From Lumbricus terrestris (lineage: Eukaryota; Annelida; Clitellata; Crassiclitellata; Lumbricidae): a stretch of DNA of 64,000 nt. Every line of letters starts with the position of its first letter. The stretch's first letter is position 1. The translations under genes were made by a program, and so were the position numbers. The stretch is taken from the NCBI GenBank assembly GCA_949752735.1, contig OX457052.1, positions 36,080,619 to 36,144,618 on the forward strand. The letters run 5' to 3'. The notes beneath the pieces were generated by a model. That model had not been told where the DNA came from. It did not search any database and saw nothing but the letters and a program-made list of their open reading frames with translations. Below are positions 42,861 through 54,296 of this stretch, piece after piece.

Positions 42861-43059
42861 TACAATGGTGGACTGAATTGCAGTAGTCAATTCTAAATGT
42901 GACCAAAGACTGTGCTAGTGCGTGGGGACTGGGGATATTTTTTCACTGACTAGTAGGCTAGCTTCCTCTGGGAACAAAAAGAATTCCGATAAACGCTTAG
43001 GCATATATTTTAAGACGCATATCTCAGGTAGTTTCCTATGCCTGTACTTAGACCCGAAT

Positions 43060-43231
43060 GGTGGTGGTGGTGGTGGTGGTGGTGGTGGTGGTGGTGGTGG
43101 TGGTGGCTGAAACAAATACATGAACTACGGTGGTGAGTAGGGATGGAGAGTCCTTTCGTCTCATGAGGGCCTCTGAGTAGTTTCTTGAAGGGGCGCTATA
43201 TAAATGCTCTGCATGAATGAATGAATGAATA

Positions 43232-43270
<39 letters not shown>
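43060..43270. repeat. (GGT)n, retroelement tail and (AT)n
   Basis: (GGT)15 at 43,060-43,106. A tail copy (GGCCTCTGAGTAGTTTC, TTGAAGGGGCGCTATATAAA) at 43,165-43,205. Then GAAT units and (TA)17 at 43,234-43,269. Confidence 0.9.
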
Positions 43271-43273
<3 letters not shown>

Positions 43274-44264
43274 GTGATTATGTGTATATATATTTAGTTA
43301 TATAATAGTCAGAAAGAGTGTTTGTTACGTCAGATTCCGTCCCGTCGTATTAGAAACTCGCGCGGTTGCAAGCACGAGACAATTTTTGTGATCCTTCATT
43401 TAGCGCCAGATGCTTTCGAATTAACTGTCGACCGGCAGCCCCAGTAGCGGTAAATCGTCGCTACCACCACCTGGTTTGCGGATGCTTTAAACACCCGTGG
43501 GAAGTTGCTTGCCTCGACCATGCCAGCAAGCCGACAACGGTCACCATCGATTCAGCATCAGCGATCATAAATGAAGGACCTGATTGCTCTTAGATGTTTT
43601 GAGACTTGAATGCGACAAGACAGATCTTTAGATCAGAAAATAATATCTCACCAAATGCAGCTTTTTCTTCTTTTCTTTGCTCCGTCGTCTTTTCTTTGCA
43701 GTCTGAAAATTTCTATCCTCTGCATTCGGTTTCTTTTTATCGACTCTGAGGCGGAGCAAACGCTTCTGATTGGACACCACAAATAAGAGTATTAACTGTT
43801 GTATATAATAACACTAGAAAACACCGACGAAGCAATTTGACCAGGCCTCGCGTTGCCGGATATTTATAACACCTCTTTTTAAACGAAATACTCACCATAA
43901 TAAGAGACGGTGGCAGGGCAGACGAATATATCGTTTTACAGTACTATAATAGCCGATTTTTCTTCAGTTACGCACTGTACCATTATGACCACAATCACAT
44001 AAATTCATGAAAAATGTATTCGCCATAATACATAAATAATTATATGGGAGCACAGCACAATGATTTCCATGATTACAACTGACGTCAGATCTCTAATTGG
44101 AATTTGTCTTATTATGTCATAATTGCATGACGCCACTGGCTAACGGCGAATCTATTAATAACTATAGAAGTTATTCGTCAGTGGATGAGCCCGGTGGGTT
44201 TGGTGGTCGGCTCAAGTGAAATAAAGATAAGAGAAATGGTGTATGGAGCTCAGTCGAACGGTTA
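43271..44264. other. aquaporin intron 4, unassigned
   Basis: A GC-richer patch at 43,340-43,600 has a 75-codon frame with no recognised motif. Not annotated as coding. Confidence 0.45.
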
Positions 44265-44375
44265 CAGCGAAGAATTGACCGCAATCGTAATCGTAATCGC
44301 ATGCTCTAGATTTCGAAACCGCCACTCGGAAGTCAAGCGCAGGGAACCAGTTTATTCATGAGCGCAGTGTCTAGT
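44265..44375 (-). repeat. dispersed repeat with (CGATTA)n end, copy 2 (inverted)
   Basis: The minus strand reads CACTGCGCTCATGAATAAAC, GCGCTTGACTTCCGAGTGGC and GCGATTACGATTACGATTGC, matching 32,339-32,450. Confidence 0.7.
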
Positions 44376-44604
44376 CAGAATGGCAAAATCGATTGATGCT
44401 TGGCGATTAAATCATGGTGGATTTGTGGTGCATAAAAATGCGCAATCATTATGATAATAATATTGATGATAATAATATTATTATCTTAGTCACATTAGAG
44501 CTAACTGTTGTTATCTAACATTGTTCTTTTTAATGTATGTATTCGTTTTGTTAGACAATGTAGTGCATGTGCGCCTGTCAGATGCAAGTAAAGGCTACTT
44601 ATAA

Positions 44605-44751
44605 TGCTTACTTACTTACTTACTTACTTATAATGATAATAAAAATGATAACAATAGAAATAATATTAAAAAACAATATTAATAATAATAACAATTATTA
44701 TATTTGATGACGATGATGATGATGGATGATGATGATGATGATAATGACGAT

Positions 44752-44783
<32 letters not shown>

Positions 44784-44870
44784 TGACGATGACGATGATG
44801 ATGATAATGTTGATGATGATTATAATGTTGATAATGACGACAATGACGACGATTATGAGAATAACAATAA
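44605..44870. repeat. (TTAC)n and (GAT/GAC)n repeats
   Basis: Five TTAC units near 44,610-44,631, AATAAT-rich DNA, then GAT/GAC triplets at 44,704-44,855. Confidence 0.92.
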
Positions 44871-45018
44871 CAAAGGTAATACCGCAAATGGCAACAGCAA
44901 TGACTTTGCCTACCTTATCTATACCTAAGGTAATTGTGTACTTGTATTATATTGTATACTCTACTTTGACCGCGAACTGAGCTGAAGATGATTCGATAAT
45001 CCGTTTGATATGTTGTAG

Positions 45019-45157
45019 GTCTACTTCGTCGGTCCTTGCATCGGTGGACCTGTGGGCGCGCTGACCTACACACTTCTCGGGTGGATAAAGAACAGGTTTG
45101 GACAGAAGGGGGTCAAGGAGGGCGCAGAAGACGAGAACAACACCAAAGAAAAAGAGA
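45019..45157 (+). CDS. AQP-like: aquaporin exon 5 (TM6 and C-terminus)
   Basis: Begins after TATGTTGTAG in phase 0. VYFVGPCIGGPVGALTYTLL is a textbook MIP sixth helix, followed by GWIKNRFGQKGVKEGAEDE and NNTKEKE. A good GTAAGA donor at 45,158 would leave phase 1 and require a further exon. Read through it instead, the frame continues SKITHNSCCCNNGRW to TGA at 45,204. Either is possible; the protein is already of normal length. Confidence 0.88.
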
Positions 45158-45239
45158 GTAAGATAACACACAACAGTTGTTGCTGTAATAATGGCAGGTG
45201 GTGATATTATAGTGATAGTAGATGCAGCTTCATAACATG

Positions 45240-45660
45240 GGGTAGTGGTATTGGTGGTGGTTGTGATGGTGGTGGTGTAGTTGGTGCAGTTGGTGTAGTT
45301 GTTGTAGTTGTAGTTGCTGTAGTTGTTGTTGTAGTTGTTGTAGTCGTTGTAGTCGTTGTAGTTATTGTGGCAGTGGCGATAGCGGTATCAGTGGTAGAAC
45401 TGACTGTATAGGTGTTTAACCCTCAGCAGTAGCAGTTACAGGTGGCAGTAGCAGTAGCACCAGCAGCAGTAGCAGTGGCAGTAGCAGTAGAAGAAGCAGT
45501 GGCAGTAGCAGTAGCAGCAGCTGCAGCAATAGCAGTAGAAGAGGCAATGGCAGTGGCAGTGTATCGTAGTAGTATAAGACAGTGGCATTGGCATAAAAAG
45601 GTCGATAGTAGTAGCATGAGCATGAACTCCAGCAGTAGTAGTTTTTCTAGTAGTAATAAT
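45240..45660. repeat. (GTT/GTA/GCA)n trinucleotide satellite
   Basis: GTAGTTGTT-type triplets at 45,240-45,400 and GCAGTA/GCAGTG at 45,425-45,665. Confidence 0.93.
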
Positions 45661-46471
45661 AATTTCACTGACTTGAAAGGCGCAGCAGTGGTAATAATGT
45701 TCAGCGTAGGAAACCAGAGACGATCTAACGTACGGAATAAAACAACGCGCCTTCGTCAACGTATATTATGGCCAGTTAATGGCTTTCGGGGCGTCGTCTT
45801 TTCTCGGGTCTTCATAGCTCCCCCCCACCTCCAACAAAATCCATTTCGTGCTGAGTATTGGCTCCTCGTTTTAAGACATAGCTTTTTGCTGCGGTCGAAG
45901 ACGAACGCTTATAGCAACACATAAAACCGACGCTCTCAAGTTCCGCCTCTCAGCAGCGTCTGATTTTTTTCGTCCTTCGCGTAAAGAAACGGTTTCCTGA
46001 GATGCCCGCTGTATGGTTGCTCTCCATTAACATAACCACTGCGGATCCTCTTACCGTAGTAAGTAATCACAGAGTTCAGACAGTTTGGCTTCGTCACTGC
46101 AGGGGCTCTGCGTGTGAGTAGACGCTATGACGGAGGAATCATAACAGGATTTTTTTGACTTTTTGATAAAAGTAAAGTCGAAGAGTTTAAGGCCATCAAA
46201 TATTGGTTCAAGTGCATCTCAGGGTTTTTGTGTGAATATACCATGATGACATGGTAGTTGATTATCCGGCGTTCTGTTATTTTCTGAAGGTCATCAATGT
46301 TTCGGTGAACAACGATTCACTAGCTTATGCTATTGGTTATTTCACCAACTGGAATAAAAAGTATTTGCTCTATATATAGTAGTGTTAGTAGTAGCTCCAG
46401 TTGTTTTGGCTGCAGTTTTGAAGCTCTGGTTACCTCGCTCATTATCATGGACTAGCACTATTAATAGCAGA
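45661..46471. other. unassigned DNA
   Basis: No gene recognised. Confidence 0.45.
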
Positions 46472-46535
<64 letters not shown>

Positions 46536-46601
46536 GCTACTACTGCTACTACTACTACTACTACTACTACTACTGCTACTACTACTACTACTACTACTAC
46601 T
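46472..46601. repeat. (TAC)n trinucleotide repeat
   Basis: About 43 TAC triplets with four TGC interruptions. Confidence 0.97.
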
Positions 46602-47726
46602 TTGTTCTTCGTATCTCAACCACCATCATGGGCCTCGGACATTTCGACCTGTAACACCGTATGCATTCCACTCTCATGATAAAGTCTCAGCTCTCCAAAA
46701 AATAATGTCCTTCCCTGATCCACCCACACTCCTCGCATTTCAATTGGGTTCCGTCCTAGACAAAACTTTTTCTGTTCATTGCAGTCATTCGCCGTGACGA
46801 GGTCATGGAAGTACTTCAGAGTCTGCTCCGAGATCGTGAGGATAGGGTCTAGCCAGTCAGCGGCTGACGTGGCAACTCGTCTCAATCTCGATGCGAACTC
46901 ATCTGATGACCGGAAAGATTTTTATTGTAGCTTCGACTCTTTTACTGATTTTGGAGATGTCAAAATTGTTCGAGACGATTTGTGTCTAGTGAAAGATACT
47001 ATTGTGACTCAAGTAACAGGTTGTTTGGTCGTGTGAAACACTGCAATATTGCTCGATGGAACGCCAAACAATAATTATTATAGTAGAAAGCTTACAACTT
47101 ATAGTTTCTGTTGATATCAGATAAATTGGAGGCGGTGCCCGCAGTGTTTGACTACCAGGAGAAACTGCAATATTGCTCGATAGCTCTCTGTGCTATACAC
47201 CAGAATGCGTTAGTCTTTGTCGATATCAGAAAAAGACGTGGCGATAAACGATAATGTGTCATAGAGTCCTAAACCGGATGTCTTTACCACTGGTGTGTCG
47301 CTGGATTGAATACTGGGTCAAATAAGTATGAAAAAACACTTATCATCTCAAGTGAAATGCACCTTGAAATTCTTATATTAAAACTGTAAGTTGTGCTAAA
47401 AATTTAGTCTCAGCCTTAATGGTCACAAAACTCTAATAGATTATTTATTAGGGTGGAGTGAAAAATGAAAAATTTATAGAATCTGAAAGGCTTAGTGTCA
47501 ATTATTTGCCTTTTGGTATAGTTAGTTATCATGCAAAATATTTCTTTCAAAGTCGTTCTCCAAGATGTGCCCCAACGAACTTTAAAATTTGACAATAATT
47601 GAAAAATTATAAAATGTAAAAAAAATTGAAAATGTTACAAGTCAGTTATAATAGTGTTTTAAATAAATTAAATGATTGCATGTCGACAATATTAATATTG
47701 GTACGAAATCCGTTGGTTGCTCCACC
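46602..47726. other. unassigned DNA with overlapping short open frames
   Basis: Overlapping frames at 46,616-46,885 (-) and 46,779-47,036 (+) have balanced composition, and the minus frame reads protein-like (FHDLVTANDCNEQKKFCLG). Neither shows a recognisable domain or a convincing splice context. Left unannotated as coding. Confidence 0.35.
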
Positions 47727-47973
<247 letters not shown>

Positions 47974-48059
47974 ACGTGCCAATGGTGACTCTTCCAGCTT
48001 ACTGTGCATTGTTTACTAACTGATGTAATATATTTGTTCTTAATGACACCTGACAGCAA

Positions 48060-48155
48060 GAAGGCCATCGCAGAGAGCGCTTCTGAGTAGATTTCTTGAA
48101 GAAACGCTATCTAGATGTTCGCAATCAATCAATCAATAAACCAATCAATCGTATA
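48060..48155 (+). repeat. LINE/SINE 3' tail with (AATC)n end
   Basis: GAGAGCGCTTCTGAGTAGAT, TTCTTGAAGAAACGCTATCT, then AATCAATCAATC. Confidence 0.75.
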
Positions 48156-49021
48156 TGCCGAGGATAAGAAATGAATTCGCTAGCTCAATAATAATTCTAT
48201 TCTGGTACACTTGGCTTTCTACTTGTAACTTAGTCAGCTTGAGAAGTATTAATATTTTAGTGCATAAATGGATGTAATATAAGTCAATGTGGGAACGAAA
48301 CAGGGGTGTCTAAAAGTTGGACCATTCTTACAACACCTCTGATATTATTCGGTCCATCATCAAAGTAACTACAATAACTGCGCCCACGAACAACTATTAC
48401 TACTAAATTTGCTACCACCAATAAACCTACTATTGTTATAATATTGTTAACACTACTGCAGATTTAGTTCCCCTCTCATTTCGTTAAAATGTTAAGTGTA
48501 AATGCGACTAATGCGACCTCCAGGCAATGTGTCCAGTTGCACTAGTTTCTGATTGAAACCAAATGAACTGAGACGCGTTTTATAACGACAAAATATGTGA
48601 GGCTTCATTAGCGTTTGACCCTACCATGATTATTATAGGCATTGGTTTATTCGAAATTGTCAGACGTCTTAATAATTATAGGTCGACCGAGCGACCGACC
48701 GACGCACAGTAAGAGATGCCTTTATCTCCAGAAATAAAGACCGATCGCAATGGTTATAGTAGGAAACGCTTTTATTTTCAGAAATATCGCGACCATAAAA
48801 ATACCGAATCCATTGGAATTTACTGCCGCTCCAATTAGGTTTACTGCAACGCTCATTGTTCCTAATGGCCATTGTTATCGTCGTCAATAATATTGCCGCT
48901 GCTATGGGAACGATGGCGACCCGTGCCGCGTCAGAGGAGAATGCAAAAGGTCGTGTAGACGATCTACAGCGCCATCGAAAGATACTTAGACGAGAACGCT
49001 ATGCGGAATTGAACGACGCTA
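48156..49021. other. unassigned DNA
   Basis: A frame at 48,856-49,020 ([19 protein letters not shown]...) is balanced in composition but matches nothing I recognise. Confidence 0.4.
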
Positions 49022-49022
49022 T

Positions 49023-49066
<44 letters not shown>

Positions 49067-49135
49067 GTGTATATATACAAATATATATATGTGTGTGTGG
49101 GTATATATATATATACACATATATAAATATATATA

Positions 49136-49184
<49 letters not shown>
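49022..49184. repeat. (AT)n repeat with short interruptions
   Basis: Several (TA)n runs broken by GTGTATATACA and TGTGTGTGGG. Confidence 0.95.
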
Positions 49185-49186
<2 letters not shown>

Positions 49187-49284
49187 CCAGACCGAAATAA
49201 AACAATACCAAACCCAGTCATAAGCTACACGGCGCTACATATACCCAAATACGACGCTACACCAAATTTACATTACTCGACCAT

Positions 49285-49908
49285 CCCTCTATATACTCTT
49301 ATCTTCTCTTCCTCCTCCGCTTGATATACTTCCTTCGCTAAATCCTTCGTCATCATAATCATCCTCTTTTTCCTTCTTTCCTTTTGTTCTTTCTTCTCCT
49401 CTTCTATTTTTATTCGTTCTACTAAATTCCCATATTCCTCTTCCTCCACTCTCTCTTCCCTTTTCAAGTCTACTCCTTACTTATCGGCCTCCTCTCCCTC
49501 TTCTCGTCATAAATCATCTTTCATCTACCTCCTCTTCCGACTCCCGCTTTCTACTCCTTCCTCCAGCTCCTTCAGCTTCTCATTTTCTACCTCCTTCGCT
49601 TTCCCCTCCAACTCCTCCTCGTCTTCCTTCTCATCCTCCTCTCTCTTCGCCTCATCCCCGTCCCCGTCCTCCTACTGCTTCTCGTCCTCCTTCTCCTCCT
49701 CTTCCTCCATCTCCTTCTTCCTCATTCCTCCTCCTCCTCCTCCTCCTCCTCCTCCTCCTTCTCCTTCTCATTTTCTACCTCCTTCTCCTTCCCCTCCAAC
49801 TCCTCCTCGTCCTCTTTCTCATCCTATTCCTATTCCTCCACCTCATCCTCCTCTCTCTTCTCCTCGTCCTCGTCCGCCTGCTCCTCCTTCTTTTCCTCCT
49901 CTTCATTA
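49285..49908. repeat. 0.6-kb polypyrimidine tract
   Basis: Almost continuous C+T with CTCCTC/CTTCTC motifs, including (CTC)n at 49,727-49,758. CTCCTTCTCATTTTCTACCT-like segments recur at about 49,575 and 49,760, showing internal duplication. Confidence 0.92.
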
Positions 49909-50049
49909 AGCTTACTGGAAACTGTTTTTTGCATTCTTCCGAATCGATAAACTTCTCTCAATCGGCTGCGTTCGATCGATTGATCTGATTCGCATCCAAT
50001 TCAGTTGTCTGTCCACAATTGTCAGTTGTCTTTGATGACTCGGTTGTCC

Positions 50050-50350
50050 GGTTTTGTTGTTGCTGCTGCTGTTGCCGCTTTTTATTCTGTCTGCTGCTGT
50101 TTTTTGCTGCTGCTTCTGTTGCTGTTGCAGTCGCTGGTGATGTGTGTTGCTGCTGTTGTTGCTGCTGTATTTCGCTGCTACTTCTGCCGTTGTTGCTGCT
50201 GTATTTCGTTGCTACTTCTGCCGTTGTTGCTGCTGTATTTCGCTGCTACTTCTGCCGTTGTTGCTGCTGTATTTCGTTGCTACTTCTGCCGTTGTTGCTG
50301 CTGTTGCCCTTGTTGCTGTTATTGTTGTCGTTGTTGTTTCTGCTGTTGTT
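50050..50350. repeat. GTT/GCT repeat with embedded 34-bp minisatellite
   Basis: Triplet-rich DNA holding four 34-bp units starting at 50,168, 50,202, 50,236 and 50,270 (TATTTCGCTGCTACTTCTGC core). Units alternate CGCTGC and CGTTGC, implying a 68-bp duplication step. Confidence 0.92.
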
Positions 50351-51239
50351 CATCAGTTGATCAATGCTCTCAGCCGTTCATGAATGAAAAATGTGAGGCA
50401 ATGATTTCAACCATTCCCGATATTCGACCATGCGTATGAGGAGCTATCAACCTCTTTTTCTTCTTAACCTCGGCAATCATGGAGGAAGTATTGCCCTTTC
50501 CTCTCTCTCACCGTCCCACCTTCATCCCAAAGTGTACGGTGTGTACAATAACGTCCAGCTGAATATTGGATCCGAAATCTCATATGGGGATTTAGCCTCC
50601 TAACCTTTAGGTTGGCATTCTAACAGCACTGTGTCAAAAAAAATGATTTTCGTCGCTCTCCTCCTCTCTTCAGGCTTCACACTGGCATTACCATTTTCCG
50701 GATAGTGGCGGTGTTGACATTAAACAACGACTGATATCTTATATATAAAAAAACCAAAAGCAAAATAGACAGCCGGGTAAACAATATGCTATGCGGAGTT
50801 TCACGTCTGAGCAGAACACCGCTGTATGTTAGGCCTACTAAGTCTTGTAAGCCTACTGGATCAGCGTCAGTGTACAGTAACTGTACGCGTGTTATCGAAA
50901 GAAATGATGTAAGCGTACATTAGTAATGTAGTTGCAATAGCACTGTTGCAGAATAAGTCAAGTAGACTACCATCATCTATATGCAAGAATAGGTGTACAA
51001 TGTACATGTATATCCATGCAAGTGATCGTCTTTTGGACCCATGTGGATCATCTCGAGATAGATGTTGAATGAAATGATGAGTAGGTCAATAATAGTTGCG
51101 TTGATAGTAGCAGATCTTGTAGCGGCACAGAGTCAGATGTTAAACGGATGATTCGTGCACACGAGCGAATAAATTGATGCAACGACGTACTGCAAAGAAT
51201 GGTTTTATTACCTAATAGCTGGGGTACCCTGTGTTTTCA
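50351..51239. other. unassigned DNA
   Basis: No gene or element recognised. Confidence 0.45.
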
Positions 51240-52225
51240 CGGAAAATGTAGGATTCGCCCCGCTTCCGGTCAATCCCCTACTTCTCCATCCTCACTTCAC
51301 CCCATCCGACCACTCCTATTCCCCACCTCACTTATTTTCTCCATCCCACTCACCCACTGACCCGCTAACCCGCCGGCTTACCTTGTATCCACATCTCTGT
51401 GGTACTCAGCATTGCCCGGTAAATTTCGGTTTTGGCCCACCTGATCCCGCCCCATCCGCCCGCTCCTGAACCCCACCACACCCAACCCAGCTCCCCAATT
51501 CCACCCAACCCCACCAAACTGCGACCTCCACTGGGTGCCAACTCCTGTGGGGGTTTGTAACCAGTACGCCTCCCGTGAAATCTTGTTTTCCCGAAATTTC
51601 GCGCCCCCCCCAATAATACCCTGCGCTCACCTGGCTCCTGCGGGGCAAAGTGTGTGTTGGGTGGGGGCGGGGTAACCCCGGTAGCATTGTGTCTGGCTGC
51701 AACGTTTCAGGTGAATAGCTGGAAACTATGAAATGGAAATTGCAAAAGTTGGGTTTTCACCCCCCCCACCCTGGCCCGCGAGGTGGGAGAGATTCGCCAA
51801 ACCCTCCACTCAGTGGTACTGATGTCTATGTACAAAGTTTCAGATCAACAATTGCGTTTTACTGGAGATTCTTTCTCCCCCATTAAGATTCTGCCACACC
51901 CGACCCATGCGGGGCGAGGTGTGTTGGGTGGGGGCTAGGTGACCCCGGTAGCACTCGGTCTATACTATAGCTTCAACGTTTCAGATGAATCGCTGTGAAA
52001 CTATGGCGACGGAATACACATTGCAAAAGTTTGGGTTTTCGCCCCCACCCTGGCCCCCAAGGTGGGCGAAATTCGCCAACCATTCCACCGGGTGCTCCGT
52101 GCCCAAACCGACACAGTACCGTAGTGAAAGTTTGGAGTGAAATGCTGAAAAGCTGTTGAAATGCATCCCGGTCATAGAGACTGACAGACAGACAGACACA
52201 CAGAATCTTCTCTTTATTTATTTAG
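51240..52225. repeat. tandem units of about 0.28 kb ending in (GACA)n and TTTATTTATTTAGAT
   Basis: Successive units at about 51,640-51,900 and 51,900-52,170 share GTGTGTTGGGTGGGGGC, ACCCCGGTAGCA, CAACGTTTCAG, TTGCAAAAGTT, GGGTTTTC and CACCCTGGCCC. A more diverged partial unit precedes them (GTACTCAGCATTGCCCGG). The end GACAGACAGACAGACACA then TTTATTTATTTAGAT looks like the 3' end of a retroelement. Confidence 0.75.
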
Positions 52226-52759
52226 ATATGAACTGTACGGCGTACGTACGCTACATAAAAAATAAAACGTACGATACGTATGCAACTAATGCACGTCGTA
52301 CGGTGATACATTTGCGTCTGAGCAAGAAGCTTTTCGATTCAGACGCCAGAGTTTTTCACATCGACGAGTGATTTATTAACGACGTTCGGGTCTGAAGTGA
52401 TTCTGCCACCTGTTGTTTGTCTTTTCACGGACCGATTGAACATCGCAGGAACGAACAAAACGAGCGTTGCAGTGTGGAAAATGAATACACGGTCAATGAT
52501 TGCAATGCACGATATTTCGTAAATACAGGCCTACAGTAAAACGGGATCTTTAGTTGACTAGTTATATCGGTAAACTTGGAAACCTTTACAATGGTTTTAA
52601 CACGTGCTATATAAGGATGGGAACGATGGCAACTTTTAAGACCATGATATAACAATCTTTATAGTGTATTCTGCGTTTATGACAACATGCAATGCCGAAG
52701 ATTTTGGGGGCATATTACAGTAACAGCTTAAGCCGCAATAGAGAGACACAAAAATGGCC
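52226..52759. other. unassigned DNA
   Basis: Includes a cluster of CGTACG/GTACGATACG words near 52,240-52,300. No gene recognised. Confidence 0.45.
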
Positions 52760-53057
52760 TAGTTAGCGAAAATGGTCTAGTACACCGGTAAGCGAGAGCG
52801 GCATACGTCTGTTGGTTGCAACGGACTGCGGTTCAAGCCCCGGCTGGGAGTTGACATTCAGAGATTTAGATATCTCGGGCTAGCACGTGTGGGACGCAGG
52901 GGCGCAAGCTCCTGCGGAGCGACCTTGGACAAGTTGCTTACCCATCATTGTCTGTGGGGTAGGCAACGGGAAACCACCTCACTCATCTCATCCCCGGGGG
53001 CGTAAAAGCCAATGAACCTGGCTTCGGGCAGAGAACCATCATCAATATCATCATCAG
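52760..53057 (+). mobile_element. tRNA-derived SINE, second family
   Basis: A box B-like GGTTCAAGCCC near 52,832 is followed by GACCTTGGACAAGTTGCTTA, GGCAACGGGAAACCACCTCA and CTCATCTCATCCCCGG. It ends in (ATC)n. The same sequence order occurs at 55,362-55,567. The ATC-type tail resembles that of the second LINE family (53,335 and 15,426). Confidence 0.8.
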
Positions 53058-53062
53058 GATAA

Positions 53063-53275
53063 GGGCTGTTTGTTAAGGAATTTTTAGAACTGCACATCCT
53101 CCTCTCTCCTTTCTCATCCTCCATGGTAAATTACTCCGAATCTGAGGAAAATGACCTATTTTTAGTAGTTTGAACTGCACAGAATGTTACGGAAGTGCTT
53201 CTACAACTGCACGAATCCATTTAGAACTGCACATTTTGTGTAGAACTGCACGTTAAAAAAGCCCTGATCAAGATG
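53063..53275. repeat. dispersed repeat (AGGGCT-ended), copy 2
   Basis: About 213 bp between AGGGCTGTTT and AAAAAAGCCCT, sharing most of its length with 35,866-36,095 and carrying repeated ACTGCAC words. The inverted AGGGCT termini suggest a MITE; a TSD could not be confirmed. Confidence 0.8.
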
Positions 53276-53334
53276 TCTAACAAACAAACCAGCTCAAGTA
53301 AAACACAGTGCAATGACAACGTATTGATATTCCG

Positions 53335-53640
53335 TATCATCATCATCATCATCAAAATCCTTGGGCTATGCCCGTAAGTGTCCGACGCCACTCTCTGTCT
53401 GAGTCTGTCTCGCGTCATGCTGCCCAGGTTCAACCAGTCCGGTCAGCAGGTCTGCTCCATACCATTAACATCTTGGAGCAGCTCGACCACCTTGTCTGAT
53501 TGAAGAGAATATTGGGAGGGAGGCATGAAGGACAACCTGGGTCAATGCCCGTATGTGTCCCATGCTCTCTCCCCCAACTCTCTCCACTGGTCTGTCCTGA
53601 CCGGCCTGTGCATGTCAGCTCCACATCATGACACCTTGAA
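53335..53640 (-). mobile_element. LINE fragments (second family), two pieces
   Basis: The minus frame ends RDRLRQRVASDTYGHSPRI at 53,360-53,430 with an (ATG)n tail. A second related segment (GGGTCAATGCCCGTATGTGT) begins at 53,539. Truncated and non-functional. Confidence 0.7.
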
Positions 53641-53983
53641 GCATCTGGGTCGCTATGTCACTTGTGCCGTGGGTTTTGGGGATTTCTGTGGTCTTGGTCT
53701 TTTACTGCCAGTGTATCTCCACCCATCTGGCAAACCTTCCTCATTTTATCCGGGCTTAGGACCGGCACAAGGAATTTGTTGGTTCCCTGTGGCAGAGGAT
53801 GGATGCAGTTTAACGTCGTGCCCAGGACGCATATTCCGTATAGAACACGCCAAATACCGATAAAACGGAGGAGGAGTCTTGGCATGATGCGGAAATCCAT
53901 TGTGTGACACAACGACATTTTGTTTTACTTAATGGAGCATACCATGTGCGATGTGTCACTTGGTTTTGTTATGAAATACATAC

Positions 53984-54029
<46 letters not shown>
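53641..54029. other. unassigned DNA ending in (TA)n
   Basis: Frames at 53,525-53,918 on both strands lack recognisable motifs. (TA)n at 53,979-54,030. Confidence 0.5.
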
Positions 54030-54034
<5 letters not shown>

Positions 54035-54296
54035 CGTAGAGAACATTTTGGAAGGGGGGGCAAAAATGTTATTTTTGCCCGAAAAATCTGATGATTTTTT
54101 TAAGTCACTTCCTGTTAATCTTCAGAATATTTAGCTTTTTACCTCTGTGTGCTCGAAAAAAATCCGCCTGTTTGCCCGAAAAAAAGTTCACAATTTTTTT
54201 CCGTCCGTGCCTCTTTTGTCCGAAAAACACATTTGCCCGAACTTTTGGGGGGGGAGCATTTGCCCCCCCTCTGGACCCACGCCTCTTACGCCTATG
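54030..54296. mobile_element. MITE-like element (ATAGGCGTA termini)
   Basis: ATAGGCGTAGAGAACATTTT and GGGGGGGCAAAAATG on the left mirror GCATTTGCCCCCCCTC and CTCTTACGCCTATG on the right. The interior has TTTTTGCCCGAAAAA repeats. It inserted in or beside (TA)n, so the left TSD is unreadable. Confidence 0.75.

Larger units (their letters stand above)
28590..45157 (+). other. AQP-like: gene span: aquaporin with atypical selectivity filter
   Basis: Five exons (289, 61, 205, 81, 139 nt) join in frame into about 258 residues, the usual size for a MIP-family channel. The order is TM1, TM2, first NPA box (SGAHMNPAVSLG), TM3, TM4, TM5, second NPA box (SGGVQNPAAALAM), TM6 and a charged tail. Aligning by hand to AQP1, the aromatic/arginine filter positions read Ala (F56 in AQP1), Ile (H180), Gly (C189) and Ala (R195). 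Loss of the arginine after the second NPA is rare and predicts something other than a strict water channel. Subfamily cannot be fixed. The last exon either splices on from a GTAAGA donor or reads through to a TGA at 45,202-45,204. Confidence 0.9.

Noticed and set aside
42915..43121. Proline-rich protein frame
   Set aside because: The run of prolines is the (GGT)n repeat read on the minus strand.
45442..45924. 160-codon Ala/Val-rich frame
   Set aside because: First half is the GCA/GTA satellite, and the remainder shows no recognisable domain.
46616..47036. Overlapping 89- and 85-codon frames on opposite strands
   Set aside because: Protein-like composition but no recognised family, no conserved splice context and mutual overlap; left as unassigned.
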